Source: an uncultured Bacteroidales bacterium (GTDB taxonomy: Bacteria; Bacteroidota; Bacteroidia; Bacteroidales; Paludibacteraceae). From it: a DNA stretch of 59,194 nucleotides. Location: assembly GCA_900321005.1 (NCBI GenBank), contig ONUF01000007.1:1-59194 (forward strand), given 5' to 3'. The translations under genes were made by a program, and so were the position numbers. Of this stretch, positions 17,080 to 26,935 are shown in pieces. The notes under the pieces were generated by a model. The model saw nothing but the letters and a program-made list of their open reading frames with translations. It ran no database searches and was not told the origin of the DNA. Within the stretch, counting starts at the first letter, position 1. Every line of letters starts with the position of its first letter.

Positions 17080-18158
17080 TCCAAAGGCATCGGTTCTTGC
17101 GGCGCCTCGAGGCGGTCCCAGTTGATGGTGTCCATCGTGTAGCGGTATTGTCTGGCCGCCGCGGCATGCGCGCCGTAAGAGGACGAGAAGATGTGCGTGT
17201 TGTTCAGTTCCGGACTGGCGCACATGTACAGGTAGTCGGTTCGTGGCGCATTGAGCACCATGTCGAGTGTCTCGGGCGACGGACAGCGGATCGGGCCGGG
17301 CGGCAGTCCCGGGTTCTTATAGGTGTTATACGGCGAATCGACCGCGAGATGGCGGTACAGCACGCGCTTGAGTTTGAAATCGCCTACGGCGTACTTGACG
17401 GTCGGGCAAGCCTGCAGCAGCATACCTTTGTGCACGCGGTTGATATAGAGGCTCGCGATGAGCGGCATCTCACGTTTGTTATGACTCTCGCCCTCCACGA
17501 TGGACGCCACGATAGCGACCTCGATAGGCGTGAGACCGAGCGAGTCGGCTTTCGCGCGGCGCTCGTCGTTCCAGAAGATGTTATACTCGCGCTGCATGCG
17601 GTGGAAGAGCTGCTCCATCGTGATGTTCCAATATACCTCGTAGGTGTTCGGGATAAACAGGCACCGGCTGGTCTCTTTGTTGAAGCCGTAGGGTGCAAGG
17701 AAAGCCTCGTCCTCGAGCGCCGCCAGCAACTCCACGCTATCCATCATCAGGTGGTTCGTCACCTTGCCCGCCAAGTCCTCACGGGTGCGGACGAAGTTAT
17801 TCCACGTGATACGCACCGGCGTCTGGTAACCGTATTTGAGCCGCTCGATGAGTTCGCGGTTGCCCAGTTGCGCGTTGAAGGTGTAGTAACCCGGTTCGGG
17901 GTAGTTGAACACCATCGCGCGGGCATGCATGGCGAAGTCCCGCCGGCTGCCGATCTCGTAGTCCGCCTCGATGAGGTTCAGCACCGAGTCGATGGTCGCT
18001 CCCGGATAGATCTTGTAACTGTGCTCCAGTCCGTCGAACGAGCGGAAATTGCTCACATGCAGACGGTAGTACTGCTCCGCGACAAAAGCGATGCCGAGAA
18101 AGACGATGAGGCATGAGACACCTAAGGCTGTGCGCCATATATAACGTTTCTTGATCAT
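17076..18158 (-). CDS. mltG: Endolytic murein transglycosylase MltG
   Basis: Inner-membrane enzyme that cuts nascent glycan strands, setting their length. It has one N-terminal transmembrane helix (LGVSCLIVFLGIAFVAEQYY) and a YceG/MltG domain with LysM-like region before IFIPNTYEVYW-type sequence (LFIPNTYEVYWN). The catalytic Glu222 is in ASIVEGES, and the closing motif YNTYKNPGLPPGPI is intact. Length 360 residues matches the family. It begins 1 bp after the mutS stop and overlaps the Usp-like gene, in the run engB - TonB receptor - mutS - mltG - usp. Confidence 0.94.
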   Translation of the reverse strand: MIKKRYIWRTALGVSCLIVFLGIAFVAEQYYRLHVSNFRSFDGLEHSYKIYPGATIDSVLNLIEADYEIGSRRDFAMHARAMVFNYPEPGYYTFNAQLGNRELIERLKYGYQTPVRITWNNFVRTREDLAGKVTNHLMMDSVELLAALEDEAFLAPYGFNKETSRCLFIPNTYEVYWNITMEQLFHRMQREYNIFWNDERRAKADSLGLTPIEVAIVASIVEGESHNKREMPLIASLYINRVHKGMLLQACPTVKYAVGDFKLKRVLYRHLAVDSPYNTYKNPGLPPGPIRCPSPETLDMVLNAPRTDYLYMCASPELNNTHIFSSSYGAHAAAARQYRYTMDTINWDRLEAPQEPMPLE

Positions 18159-18159
18159 A

Positions 18160-20775
18160 TTATTTCCCTCCTACCAAGCGTTTTATTTCCGATAGTTTGT
18201 TAAGCGCCTCAAGCGGCGTTAAATTATTGATATCCAGCGACTTGACCTCGTCGCGTATCTGCTCGAGCACGGGGTCGTCGAGTTGGAAGAAACTCAGTTG
18301 CATGCCCTCGCGCGTCTCTCCGATATGGTCGGTCGGCTTCGCCAAATCGCCGTTCTTGGCCGCCCGCTCGAGGTCCGCGAGGATCTGGTTGGCACGCTCG
18401 ACGATGGACGCCGGCATACCCGCTAACTTTGCTACGTGGATACCGAAACTGTGTTCCGATCCGCCGCGTACCAGTTTGCGCAGGAAGATGATCTTGCCGT
18501 TCACCTCGCGCACGGAGACGTTATAGTTCCGAATACGCTCGAAGGTTTTCTCCATCTCGTTGAGTTCGTGATAGTGGGTGGCGAAGAGCGTCTTGGCATG
18601 TCCGCGGTGCTCATGGATATATTCGACGATTGCCCATGCGATAGAGATACCGTCATAGGTGCTGGTGCCTCGTCCGAGCTCGTCAAACAGCACGAGACTG
18701 CGCTCGCTCAGGTTATTCAATATCGACGCCGCTTCGTTCATCTCGACCATGAACGTCGATTCGCCCATCGAGATGTTATCGCTCGCGCCGACGCGCGTGA
18801 AGATCTTATCGACAATACCGATAGACGCGCTCTCGGCGGGCACGAATGAACCCATCTGGGCGAGCAGCACGATGAGTGCTGTTTGGCGCAGCAGCGCCGA
18901 TTTACCGGCCATGTTCGGTCCGGTGATGATGATGATCTGCTGGCTGTTGTTGTCCAGCAGCACATCATTCGCTATATACTGTTCGCCGACCGGCAACTGT
19001 TGCTCGATGACGGGGTGACGGCCCTGGCGGATGTCGATGACGAGGCTGTCGTTGACATCCGGGCATACATAGCGGTGCTCGGCGGCCACCGTCGCGAAAC
19101 TCAACAAGCAATCCAACTGCGCCAGCACGTTTGCGTCGAGTTGCATCTGAGGCACCCATTCGCTGAGCGCGAGCATCAGTTCCTGATAGAGCCGGTTCTC
19201 AATGATTTGGATGCGCTCCTCGGCGGAGTTGATCTTCTCCTCGTAGGTCTTGAGTTCGTCGGTAATATAGCGCTCGGCGTTGACGAGTGTCTGCTTGCGG
19301 ATCCACTCCGCCGGCACTTGTTCTTTATAGGTGTTGCGCACCTCGAGGTAATAGCCGAAGACGTTGTTATAGCCGATCTTGAGGCTGCTGATACCCGTGC
19401 GTTCACTCTCGCGCTGCTGGATCTGCAGCAGGTAGTTCTTGCCGTCCGACTGGATGGCGCGCAGTTCATCGAGTTCGACATCCACGCCTCGGGCGATGAT
19501 GTTCGGTCGTCCCTGTGCCAAAGGCGGGTCGGGGTTGATCTCTCGTTCGATACGCATCCGCATCTCGGAGCAGGCGTCGAGTTCTTCGCCCAGCAGCGAC
19601 AGGTACGCATTGTCCCGCGCCTGTTCGCATACGCGCTTGATAGGCACGATAGCCCGCAAGGCGCGCGCCAGTTGTACCATCTCGCGCGGACCGATACGAC
19701 CCGTGGAGATCTTGCTGACAATACGCTCGAGGTCGCCCATTTGCTCGAGCGATTCACGGATCGTCTCGCGTGCCTCGGGTTGGCGGAAGAGATGTTCGAC
19801 TACCGTCTGGCGGTTGCGTATCGGTCGTACTTCCTTGAGCGGGAAAGCCATCCAGCGGTGCAGCATACGTCCGCCCATAGGGGTGATAGTGCGGTCGATG
19901 ATGTCGAACAGCGTACGGCTGTCCTCGCGCTGCCCGCCCGTCAGCTCCAGGTTGCGCACGGTGAAGCGGTCGAGCCACACATATTTGTCCTCTTCGATAC
20001 GGCTCAGGTGCTGGATATGTCCCGTCTGGAGGTGCTGCGTCATATCAAGATACATGAGGATACCTCCTGCGGCCGTTACACCTGCCGGCATCTTGTCTAG
20101 ACCGAAACCTTTGAGGGAACTTACGCCCCATAGTTTCTGCAAGCGCTCTTTGGCGGTGGACTCGACAAGCATCCAGTCCTCGAGTTCGAAAGTGAAGTAT
20201 TTGGAGCCGAACAGGTTCTCTACATCGGCCTTGCGTCCGCGCAGGTGCAGCACTTCTTTCGGTCCGAAGTTCGTGAGCAGTTTGTCGATATAGTCGCTGT
20301 CTCCCTGGCCGGCGAGGAACTCACCCGTAGAGATATCGAGGAAGGCGACGCCGATGACATGCTTGTCGAAATGCAGGCACGCCACCCAGTTGTTCTCCTT
20401 CTGCGTGAGCGTCGTGTCCGAATAACTGACGCCCGGCGTGACGAGCTCCGTGACACCGCGTTTGACGAGTTTCTTCGTCAGTTTGGGATCCTCCAGCTGG
20501 TCGCATATCGCCACGCGCAAACCCGCCCGCACGAGTTTGGGCAGGTAGGTGTCGAGGGCGTGGAAAGGAAAGCCCGCCATCTCCAAAGCCTGCATAGCAC
20601 TACTGCCGCCGTTCGAACGATGTGTCAGCGTGATATTCAGGATCTTCGACGCCTTGACAGCATCCTCCGCGTAGGTCTCGTAGAAGTCGCCGCAACGGAA
20701 GAGCAACATCGCGTCCGGATATTGCGCTTTGATGTCGCGAAACTGCTTCATCATCGGTGTTTCCTCAGTTTTCAT
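18160..20775 (-). CDS. mutS: DNA mismatch repair protein MutS
   Basis: MutS binds mismatched DNA and recruits MutL. The mismatch-reading Phe-x-Glu motif is in [12 protein letters not shown] near the N-terminus; the ATPase has Walker [16 protein letters not shown], the DELGRGTST block and the FATHYHEL switch. I chose ATG 20775 ([12 protein letters not shown]), which fits the family N-terminus; an in-frame upstream ATG at 20802 lies inside a period-7 array. Total 871 residues, normal. Intact MutS means that the many short tandem repeats here are not simply explained by loss of mismatch repair. Confidence 0.97.
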   Translation of the reverse strand: MKTEETPMMKQFRDIKAQYPDAMLLFRCGDFYETYAEDAVKASKILNITLTHRSNGGSSAMQALEMAGFPFHALDTYLPKLVRAGLRVAICDQLEDPKLTKKLVKRGVTELVTPGVSYSDTTLTQKENNWVACLHFDKHVIGVAFLDISTGEFLAGQGDSDYIDKLLTNFGPKEVLHLRGRKADVENLFGSKYFTFELEDWMLVESTAKERLQKLWGVSSLKGFGLDKMPAGVTAAGGILMYLDMTQHLQTGHIQHLSRIEEDKYVWLDRFTVRNLELTGGQREDSRTLFDIIDRTITPMGGRMLHRWMAFPLKEVRPIRNRQTVVEHLFRQPEARETIRESLEQMGDLERIVSKISTGRIGPREMVQLARALRAIVPIKRVCEQARDNAYLSLLGEELDACSEMRMRIEREINPDPPLAQGRPNIIARGVDVELDELRAIQSDGKNYLLQIQQRESERTGISSLKIGYNNVFGYYLEVRNTYKEQVPAEWIRKQTLVNAERYITDELKTYEEKINSAEERIQIIENRLYQELMLALSEWVPQMQLDANVLAQLDCLLSFATVAAEHRYVCPDVNDSLVIDIRQGRHPVIEQQLPVGEQYIANDVLLDNNSQQIIIITGPNMAGKSALLRQTALIVLLAQMGSFVPAESASIGIVDKIFTRVGASDNISMGESTFMVEMNEAASILNNLSERSLVLFDELGRGTSTYDGISIAWAIVEYIHEHRGHAKTLFATHYHELNEMEKTFERIRNYNVSVREVNGKIIFLRKLVRGGSEHSFGIHVAKLAGMPASIVERANQILADLERAAKNGDLAKPTDHIGETREGMQLSFFQLDDPVLEQIRDEVKSLDINNLTPLEALNKLSEIKRLVGGK

Positions 20776-20786
20776 TATATCTTTTA

Positions 20787-20821
20787 AATCATCAATTATC
20801 AATCATCAATCATCAATCACC
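20787..20821 (+). repeat. Period-7 array between TonB receptor and mutS
   Basis: Five heptamers: AATCATC, AATTATC, AATCATC, AATCATC, AATCACC. The stop codon of the TonB receptor gene (TGA, 20817-20819 on the minus strand) is inside the last unit. Confidence 0.92.
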
Positions 20822-23327
20822 TAAGGTCCACTGTGACCTTTAGGTTAAACCGTCTGCCGGTCAGGTAGTTCGGACTGGCCCACTGTCTGCCGAAGGCGTC
20901 TGCCACCCAGAAATAGGAGTTGACATTCCGCCATCCGACGAGGTTGAACACCTCGAACTGGATCGCCCACTGCTTGACGTGCTTCGCGCTCGGCGCGCGC
21001 ATGAATTTGGCCGTCTGGGCATTGAAGACATAGGTCGCGCCCAGGTCGATACGCTTGTACATCGGCATGCGTCCCCAACTGAGGTTATTGCGCGGCGCGT
21101 AGAACGGCTGGCCTTCGGCAAACTGCATCTTTAGATGGAACTTGAGTTGCGGCAGTTGGGGGATATAATCCTGGAAGAGCATGGAGAAGTTCCACCGCTG
21201 TTCGGTAGGACTGGGTATCCACGGACCTCCGGTGATAAACCGTTGCCGCGCCATCATCGTGGAGAACGATATCCAGGAGTCCGCGCCGGGCACTAACTCG
21301 CCGTACAGCTTGAGGTCCAGTCCCGTGGCATAGCCTTGCGAATCGTTCTTGCCCGAGTAGCGCACGCGCACATTATCCACCGTATAACTCTCCATCCGGT
21401 CGATATGCTTGTAATAGCCCTCCATCGTGAATTTGAAGGGGCGGCCCCATGCGCGGAAATAATAGTCGCCGCCGAGCACAAGATGCACGGAGCGCTGCGC
21501 CTTGAGGTCTTTGTTGAGATGAATACGCGTCACGCCGAGTGCGTCGGTGATCGTGTCGCGCAACTCCTTATAGAACGGCGCCTGGTAGTACAGACCCGTC
21601 GCGAGACGGAAACAGAAATCGCGCTTCCAACCCGGTATCCACTCGATGGACGCGCGGGGCGAGGGCAGTACTTCGTTGTTCCAACTCCACCACTGGAGCC
21701 GGCCGCCGACGGTCAGTATCCACTGGCCCGAAGTTGTGTTCCATTTATGCTCGTTCTGCAGGTAGGCTTGTATGCGCCCGGTCGTCATGTCGGAGCGCCC
21801 GCGCAGGGTGTAGAACAACTCCATCGAGTGGCCGTCGTCGGGCATCGAATAACCCGCCGAGTCGCGCCATTCCCACTCGCTGATATAGTCGCGAATCAGT
21901 TCCGCCTGACCGCTCACGCCCCAGGACAAGGTATTCTGTCCGCGCTTCCATGCGCCGTGATGCGCGAGCGTGATGACACTCGCCTCGAGGACGTTCCGCG
22001 CGTGCAGGTGATAGATACCTGTGCCGAGCATGTCCGTCTGAGCGGAGGCATCGATTTGGTCTTCACGCGAATAGGACGACGAGGAACTGCCGGAAGGACC
22101 GTTGGACAGTACATATTCACCGGTGATGTCGAAGTTCTCTCGCTCGTTGGAGTAATAGCCCGAGAGGTCAATATTGAACATTAGCCGTTCGCCCTCAGCC
22201 ATTAGCCTTTCATTCTTTGCGCTCAGCGCCGCAAAAGCCGTGAGGAAGCGGTCTTTCTCCTGACCCTCGTAATAGATATTGAGCGTCTTGGCGTTCTGTC
22301 CGCCGAAAGACTCGCTCAGACTGTCCGGCGTGAAGCGGTAGTCGTTCTGACTGACATTGCCGAGAAACGACATCGACCAGTTACTCTTTGTACTTTCATC
22401 TAGACGGCTTCTTTCAACTTTCAACTTTCTACTTTTCAACTTCCACGTGATATAGGTCTGGTAGTCCAGGTAGGTCGGTTGGTAATTGCCGGTCGTGGCG
22501 AGTCCGCCGAGCATGTACTTGCTGGTCTTGTAGCGCAGGCCGTGCATCATGGAGTAGGTGCTGTCGCCGTGTCCTACATAGAGCTGTGCGCCTAAGAGAC
22601 TCGCGCTGAGACTCGCCTCGAAGGCCGTCGGACGCTTGTACGTGATATCGAGCACAGACGCCATCTTGTCGCCGTATTGGGCTCCGTAACCGCCTGCCGA
22701 GAAATGTACGTTCTCCACCATCTCGGGGTTCACGAAACTCAATCCCTCCTGTTGTCCGGAGCGGATGAGCAGCGGGCGGTGTACCTCGATGCCGTTGACA
22801 TAGACCGAGTTCTCGTCGAACGACCCGCCGCGGACATTATACTGGCTGCTCAGTTCGTTCGTCTGACTCACGCCGGCGAAGGTGATGAGCAGCGACTCGA
22901 TGGAACCGCCCGTAGCGTCCGGCATGACGCGTGTCGTGGACGCGTCGATATGGTCCATCGTGCCTTGCGTATGCTTGATACCGCGCACCTCTATCTCCGT
23001 CAACACCTGTTCGTCTGTCAGCATTTGTACGTTGATATTGATCACATCGCGCACATCGAAGATACGTTGCTGCACGGTCGTATAACCGATCATAGAGTAG
23101 GCGAGTACCACCGTGTCCGCTTCGTCGAGCAGCAGTTCGTAATAGCCGTTTTTGTTGGTCGCAGTACCGATAGGCCGGTCGGCGTTCAGTACTGCTACGT
23201 TCGCCAATTCGATACCGATATTGTCCTGATCCACCACATACCCGTATATACGCGCCGTGCGCGCGTACGAAAAAAGACTGCAGGAACACAGCAACAAAAA
23301 GTTTACTATTTTTAAAATTTTACGCAT
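20817..23327 (-). CDS. TonB-dependent outer-membrane receptor with carboxypeptidase-like N-domain
   Basis: 836 residues. The signal peptide (MRKILKIVNFLLLCSCSLFSYA) is followed by a CarboxypepD_reg-like domain (RIYGYVVDQDNIGIELANVAV), a plug (VSQTNELSSQYNVRGGSFDENSVYVNGIEV) and a barrel ending FNLKVTVDL. No SusD partner is adjacent, so it is probably not a glycan importer; the ligand is unknown. Two stretches are encoded by period-7 arrays: residues about 294-314 (including KLKVERS) and about 371-381 (NERLMAEGERLM). The gene lies between engB and mutS, with its stop inside another array. Confidence 0.9.
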   Translation of the reverse strand: MRKILKIVNFLLLCSCSLFSYARTARIYGYVVDQDNIGIELANVAVLNADRPIGTATNKNGYYELLLDEADTVVLAYSMIGYTTVQQRIFDVRDVININVQMLTDEQVLTEIEVRGIKHTQGTMDHIDASTTRVMPDATGGSIESLLITFAGVSQTNELSSQYNVRGGSFDENSVYVNGIEVHRPLLIRSGQQEGLSFVNPEMVENVHFSAGGYGAQYGDKMASVLDITYKRPTAFEASLSASLLGAQLYVGHGDSTYSMMHGLRYKTSKYMLGGLATTGNYQPTYLDYQTYITWKLKSRKLKVERSRLDESTKSNWSMSFLGNVSQNDYRFTPDSLSESFGGQNAKTLNIYYEGQEKDRFLTAFAALSAKNERLMAEGERLMFNIDLSGYYSNERENFDITGEYVLSNGPSGSSSSSYSREDQIDASAQTDMLGTGIYHLHARNVLEASVITLAHHGAWKRGQNTLSWGVSGQAELIRDYISEWEWRDSAGYSMPDDGHSMELFYTLRGRSDMTTGRIQAYLQNEHKWNTTSGQWILTVGGRLQWWSWNNEVLPSPRASIEWIPGWKRDFCFRLATGLYYQAPFYKELRDTITDALGVTRIHLNKDLKAQRSVHLVLGGDYYFRAWGRPFKFTMEGYYKHIDRMESYTVDNVRVRYSGKNDSQGYATGLDLKLYGELVPGADSWISFSTMMARQRFITGGPWIPSPTEQRWNFSMLFQDYIPQLPQLKFHLKMQFAEGQPFYAPRNNLSWGRMPMYKRIDLGATYVFNAQTAKFMRAPSAKHVKQWAIQFEVFNLVGWRNVNSYFWVADAFGRQWASPNYLTGRRFNLKVTVDLR
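22183..22215 (+). repeat. Period-7 array inside the TonB receptor gene (first)
   Basis: Degenerate heptamers AGCCGTT, CGCCCTC, AGCCATT, AGCCTTT. Translated on the minus strand as NERLMAEGERLM in a barrel segment. The units resemble those in the ccsBA-like gene at 13637. Confidence 0.65.
22386..22446 (+). repeat. Period-7 array inside the TonB receptor gene (second)
   Basis: Heptamers CTTTGTA, CTTTCAT, then after a short break CTTTCAA, CTTTCAA, CTTTCTA and an 8-base unit. The minus-strand translation includes LKVERS, also produced by the engB array at 23831. Confidence 0.85.
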
Positions 23328-23370
23328 GTATAGCTGTACGGGTTAATCTCAGGGTCTTATCGGGGTCAAA

Positions 23371-23437
23371 CTTTCAACTTTCAACTCTCCACTTTCCTAC
23401 TTCTTTCAACTCTCAACTCTCAACTCTCAACTTCCAT
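23371..23437 (+). repeat. Long period-7 array between engB and TonB receptor
   Basis: At least eight heptamers of the CTTTCAA / CTCTCAA type with two slipped units. It ends exactly at the engB stop codon (23437-23439). Confidence 0.92.
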
Positions 23438-24072
23438 TATACCGATTCATTCAACTCTTCGATGTAATTGGTAAGTTCCTCTCCGCCCATGCCGGTCTCG
23501 GACGAGGTGACGAAGATCGGCGGCAGTTCTTCCCATTCCTCTAAAAGGCGGTTCTTGTATGCCTCCACGTTCTCTTTGAGCCGCACTTTGCCTAACTTGT
23601 CGCCCTTGGTGAAGACGATCGCAAACGGCACGCCGTTCTCGCCGAGCCATGCCATGAACTCGAGGTCGATCTTCTGCGGTTCATGCCGGCAATCCACCAG
23701 CACGAACAGACATACCATCTCCTCGCGCAGCAGGCAATACCGCTCGATCATTCGTCTCAGCGCTTCGCGTTGCTTCAATCCCGTCTGCGCAAATCCGTAC
23801 CCCGGCAGATCCACCAAGAACCACTGCCTACTTTCTACTTTTCCACTTCTTTCAACTTTCAACTCTCCACTTTCAACTAAAAAATGGTTGATGAGCAAGG
23901 TCTTGCCGGGTTTCTGACTCGTCTTCGCCAACTTCGGGTTATGGCATAGCATATTGATGAGGCTGGACTTGCCTACATTACTGCGCCCGATAAATGCGTA
24001 CTCGGGTTTTCCCGTCTTCGGACAATCCTTGACGTCCGGACTGGAGATGATATATGTGGCGTTTCGTATCAT
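23437..24072 (-). CDS. engB: Ribosome biogenesis GTP-binding protein EngB/YsxC with a repeat-encoded insertion
   Basis: Essential GTPase in large-subunit assembly. Start at ATG 24072 ([20 protein letters not shown]), a typical N-terminus; the frame is open upstream but only through the promoter. G1 is GRSNVGKS (residues 29-36), G3 is DLPG (88-91) and G4 is TKGD. Between INHFLV and WFLVDLPG, where other EngB proteins have two or three residues, there is an extra ~16-residue segment (about 67-83, including [14 protein letters not shown]) encoded by a period-7 array. It lies in the turn just before the Walker B strand. The total of 211 residues exceeds the usual ~195-200. Confidence 0.95.
   Translation of the reverse strand: MIRNATYIISSPDVKDCPKTGKPEYAFIGRSNVGKSSLINMLCHNPKLAKTSQKPGKTLLINHFLVESGELKVERSGKVESRQWFLVDLPGYGFAQTGLKQREALRRMIERYCLLREEMVCLFVLVDCRHEPQKIDLEFMAWLGENGVPFAIVFTKGDKLGKVRLKENVEAYKNRLLEEWEELPPIFVTSSETGMGGEELTNYIEELNESV
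23831..23876 (+). repeat. Period-7 array inside engB
   Basis: Heptamers CTTTCTA, CTTTCAA, CTTTCAA, CTCTCCA, CTTTCAA with two slipped units. The order of units around CTCTCCA matches the intergenic array 400 bp away at 23371, so the two appear related by copying. Confidence 0.9.
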
Positions 24073-24090
24073 TTCACATAATTCGCGGCG

Positions 24091-24121
24091 CAAAATTACT
24101 AAAATATTTTCATTTACGCAA
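24091..24121 (-). promoter_or_regulatory. Promoter of the engB operon
   Basis: Minus strand TTG (24119-24121), 20 bp, TAATTTTG (24091-24098), 19 bases before the engB ATG. Confidence 0.7.
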
Positions 24122-24164
24122 GAAAATAGACCGAAAAGTGACGAGAAAGTGAAATTATACAAAA

Positions 24165-24194
24165 ACAGCTGCAACCCGTATGGATTGCAGCTGT
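24165..24194 (-). terminator. Intrinsic terminator of the MBG protein / small peptide transcript
   Basis: A perfect 10-bp stem ACAGCTGCAA/TTGCAGCTGT followed on the minus strand by five T residues, 25 bases after the small peptide stop. Confidence 0.85.
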
Positions 24195-24218
24195 TGATTT
24201 TAACCTGATGGCTATGAC

Positions 24219-24350
24219 TTACCACTGGTCATCGGTGGGGATATCGTTGATACCCATGTCACCTGACGGAGCAGGACTACCTGCCAAAACCATCGACTCC
24301 AATGCAATAGGTGCTACAAGCACTTGAGGTTGAATATAATTCTTTGTCAT
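24219..24350 (-). CDS. 43-residue peptide, unknown function
   Basis: An ATG frame of 43 codons starts [16 protein letters not shown] and contains [12 protein letters not shown] before ending TDDQW. It is preceded by GGAGGGAGGA about 8 bases from the ATG, an unusually strong Shine-Dalgarno for this phylum, and lies 17 bp after the stop of the large MBG-domain protein and before a strong terminator, so it is almost certainly co-transcribed. Short peptides with a Lys/Tyr/Pro start, a hydrophobic middle and a LAGS-like turn are seen often in Bacteroidales genomes, but I know of no assigned function. It has no signal peptide or membrane helix of normal length. Confidence 0.7.
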   Translation of the reverse strand: MTKNYIQPQVLVAPIALESMVLAGSPAPSGDMGINDIPTDDQW

Positions 24351-24367
24351 AGTAGTGTCCTCCCTCC

Positions 24368-26863
24368 TTATTTTACGATTTGACCCGCAGCATTGTAGCG
24401 TACATCATTGCGGATAATGATAAGTTGTCCGTTCTCGATAAGTTTCTGACTTCTGACAGCTGAACTCTGAACGCTCTCCACGCCTTGCGCACTATCGAAG
24501 ATGAAGTGCATCTTTCGCGGAGGAGCGCCAGCACCGCCGTAGATGGTATATGCCTTGTGGGCTTTGAGCGTACCTGTGTACTGATAGAAACCGACACCTT
24601 GTACGGAATTGTCGGACGAGTGACCGCTGATGACAAAGCAGTTATCCGGAGCGGACATGGCTACGTCGGTACCCAGCAGGCAGTTCTGGTAAGAAACCGT
24701 CACCGGTGCATCGTCTGACTCCGTGAGGGATATAGAACTACTTGGAGCTTTGAGGATAACGGCTGTATTTGACGGAATAACCTCAGAGCCGGATGCTATC
24801 TCATGCAAGAACAAATCCGTGCCGCTCAATTCTGCCACATAAGCTTCTGTACCATCGTTCGGCAATGCATATTTGACCGAACTGTCATAGAAGGTGCTGT
24901 AGAATACACCTGCATGTTGCGGATCTTCGTTCGCTGTGATGACAATAAATGTCGGAACCGGAGCCGGAGCAGCAATCGATACGTTCAATGAAGCCGAAGA
25001 AATGCTGTAATGGTTCACATCGCCTACCACCCTATAATATACCGTGTAGGTATCAGCATCGGTAGCCGTTGGCAGATCCGTACTCCAATTGAAGTTATCA
25101 AGCGAGTACTTCATCGTACCGCCTGTTGCCTCACCGGCATTGATGAGCACTTGTGCGTTACCGTTAGCAACGAGACCGTCGATAGCCGTCGGAGTGGTCG
25201 TGATGACCGCATACACTTTATTGACATGCAATATGCCCGATACATAGGAAATTTCATAGTTCGCCGCGCCTGCGCCATACGGTGTGATGGTATAGGTTCC
25301 GGCATTGTCACCCTGCGTATAGTCGCTTGAGAACTTCACCGCCGGTTGCACGTAACCGGGTCCCTCTCCGTTCACGAAGCCGGTATAGATCGCTCCCATG
25401 TATTGCAGAGGATCACCATATTCAATCCACTTCTCACTCGCCGTGATCGTCAGTGGCGCTTTGGTGATGGTAGCCGCTACGATATTAGGTGCCGGCGTAT
25501 AGTCCGCATGCGTTTCGTCACCGATAACTTTGTAATAAACGGTATAGTCGCCTGCGTTCTTAGCCGTTGGGATATCCTCGCTCCATGCGCTGTTATCCAG
25601 CGAGTAGTACATTGTACCGCCTATTGCCGTACCGGCATTCACCAAGGTTTGTGCAACGCCCGTGTAGGTCGGATTGATAGCAGTCGGGGCGGCAGAGACA
25701 GACGCGGACGTACATAGTTTTGCTTCACCGTTACTATGCAGCGCAACAGAGTACAAAGCAATGTCGCTACTGAAATGCGTTGCATCGCCGTTGCCGGAAA
25801 GACCTGAAGTGAATATGCCTGTACCAACACTTTTGGTGATCCCGATCGGCTCCGTGTTGGTCAGTTCGCCATTGATATGCAGGACATTGGTGCTATGCAG
25901 TTGGATATTCCGCTGCACCGTTCCGCTTAAGTTATCCTTGATAACCGGATTGCCGGACAGATAAACGGTTGCATTGGCATGCTCCACGAACATTCCTGCT
26001 GCGTTCACACCGATAGGCACATGATTGTTGATAATTGAACCGCCTGTGATATAAACCGTCTCCGCACAGGTGTAAGCATTGACATGCACACCACCGGAGT
26101 TTCCGGTTGAGTGGTTATAAGAAATTTCACCGCCGTGAATCTCCAGCGTAGAGGGTGCCTGTTCCGCTATATCGGCTGTTAGTCGTCCTCCATAAAGAGA
26201 TATACCTCCGCCGTACTTGGCTCTGTTTCGGGTAATCGTTCCACCGTTCAGAATGAAATGACTGTTTCGTGCGATAAATACCGCACCTCCGGTTCGGTCA
26301 TTAGCTGCTTCGCCGTTACCGATCAGCGTACCGCCGTTCATCGTTACCGTAGAGCCGTTATAGATAAAGAGTGCTCCGCCGTCATGGTAAGAAGTGGTTC
26401 TTGTATAGGTGTTGCTTCCTATTCCGCCGGTGATGTAACCTCCGTTGATAGTAACCGTACCGTTCTCTTCATCCAAGGTAGCAAAACCGTTCTCGTCCAC
26501 GGAGAACTTATGAGTTGTGGTCGGATCACTGTCATTGAGCGTCATACGGGCACCGTTCGCTATACAAAACACACCTTGTTCGCCCGTATATTTGATACCG
26601 TGACCATTAAGGTCAAGCGTACGCAAACCGCTGGTAAAGTGGAAATAGTCGCTAATCGTAATATCCTCCTGAAGCGTCAGTGTGGCACCGTCTACCCATG
26701 CAGCACGAGCACTCGCAAAATCTGTGTAGTAAACAGTGTTGCCGGACGTGGTGACAGATGCCACCGGATCCGAGGTGGTAAATGTACATACAATGTTTGC
26801 CGCATGCAGGCTCATTGCACACACCAGCGCAAAAAGCATTGTAAGTAGTTTGAAATTTTTCAT
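24368..26863 (-). CDS. Secreted protein with parallel beta-helix and MBG-like domains, C-terminal tag
   Basis: Start at ATG 26863 (MKNFKLLTMLFALVCAMSLHA, signal peptide); longer frames upstream lie over the promoter. Residues about 60-400 repeat short glycine-asparagine turns (INGGYITGG, MNGGTLIGN, LNGGTITRN, IHGGEISYN), typical of right-handed parallel beta-helices. Then come two copies of a domain with TYTGVAQTLVNAG...GGTMYYSLDN and GNAQVLINAG...GGTMKYSLDN flanking an MBG-like (YGDPLQYMGAIYTGFVNGEG) domain. The end is SQKLIENGQLIIIRNDVRY followed by NAAGQIVK, the short C-terminal motif shared with other secreted proteins here. 831 residues. Probably surface-anchored or secreted; ligand unknown. 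Confidence 0.82.
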   Translation of the reverse strand: MKNFKLLTMLFALVCAMSLHAANIVCTFTTSDPVASVTTSGNTVYYTDFASARAAWVDGATLTLQEDITISDYFHFTSGLRTLDLNGHGIKYTGEQGVFCIANGARMTLNDSDPTTTHKFSVDENGFATLDEENGTVTINGGYITGGIGSNTYTRTTSYHDGGALFIYNGSTVTMNGGTLIGNGEAANDRTGGAVFIARNSHFILNGGTITRNRAKYGGGISLYGGRLTADIAEQAPSTLEIHGGEISYNHSTGNSGGVHVNAYTCAETVYITGGSIINNHVPIGVNAAGMFVEHANATVYLSGNPVIKDNLSGTVQRNIQLHSTNVLHINGELTNTEPIGITKSVGTGIFTSGLSGNGDATHFSSDIALYSVALHSNGEAKLCTSASVSAAPTAINPTYTGVAQTLVNAGTAIGGTMYYSLDNSAWSEDIPTAKNAGDYTVYYKVIGDETHADYTPAPNIVAATITKAPLTITASEKWIEYGDPLQYMGAIYTGFVNGEGPGYVQPAVKFSSDYTQGDNAGTYTITPYGAGAANYEISYVSGILHVNKVYAVITTTPTAIDGLVANGNAQVLINAGEATGGTMKYSLDNFNWSTDLPTATDADTYTVYYRVVGDVNHYSISSASLNVSIAAPAPVPTFIVITANEDPQHAGVFYSTFYDSSVKYALPNDGTEAYVAELSGTDLFLHEIASGSEVIPSNTAVILKAPSSSISLTESDDAPVTVSYQNCLLGTDVAMSAPDNCFVISGHSSDNSVQGVGFYQYTGTLKAHKAYTIYGGAGAPPRKMHFIFDSAQGVESVQSSAVRSQKLIENGQLIIIRNDVRYNAAGQIVK

Positions 26864-26904
26864 AAATATATGTTGTTTCATTGTTTGCACGCGAAAAATG
26901 GCTG

Positions 26905-26935
26905 CAAAGTTACAACAATTTTTGCACATATGCAA
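26905..26935 (-). promoter_or_regulatory. Promoter of the MBG-domain protein gene
   Basis: Minus strand TTG (26933-26935), 20 bp, TAACTTTG (26905-26912), 41 bases before the ATG. Confidence 0.75.

Noticed and set aside
18883-20100. 405-codon plus-strand frame opposite mutS
   Set aside because: Shadow of mutS in a codon-biased region.
23371-23437. Possible CRISPR array
   Set aside because: Units are only seven bases and contiguous, with no spacers; no cas genes in the window.
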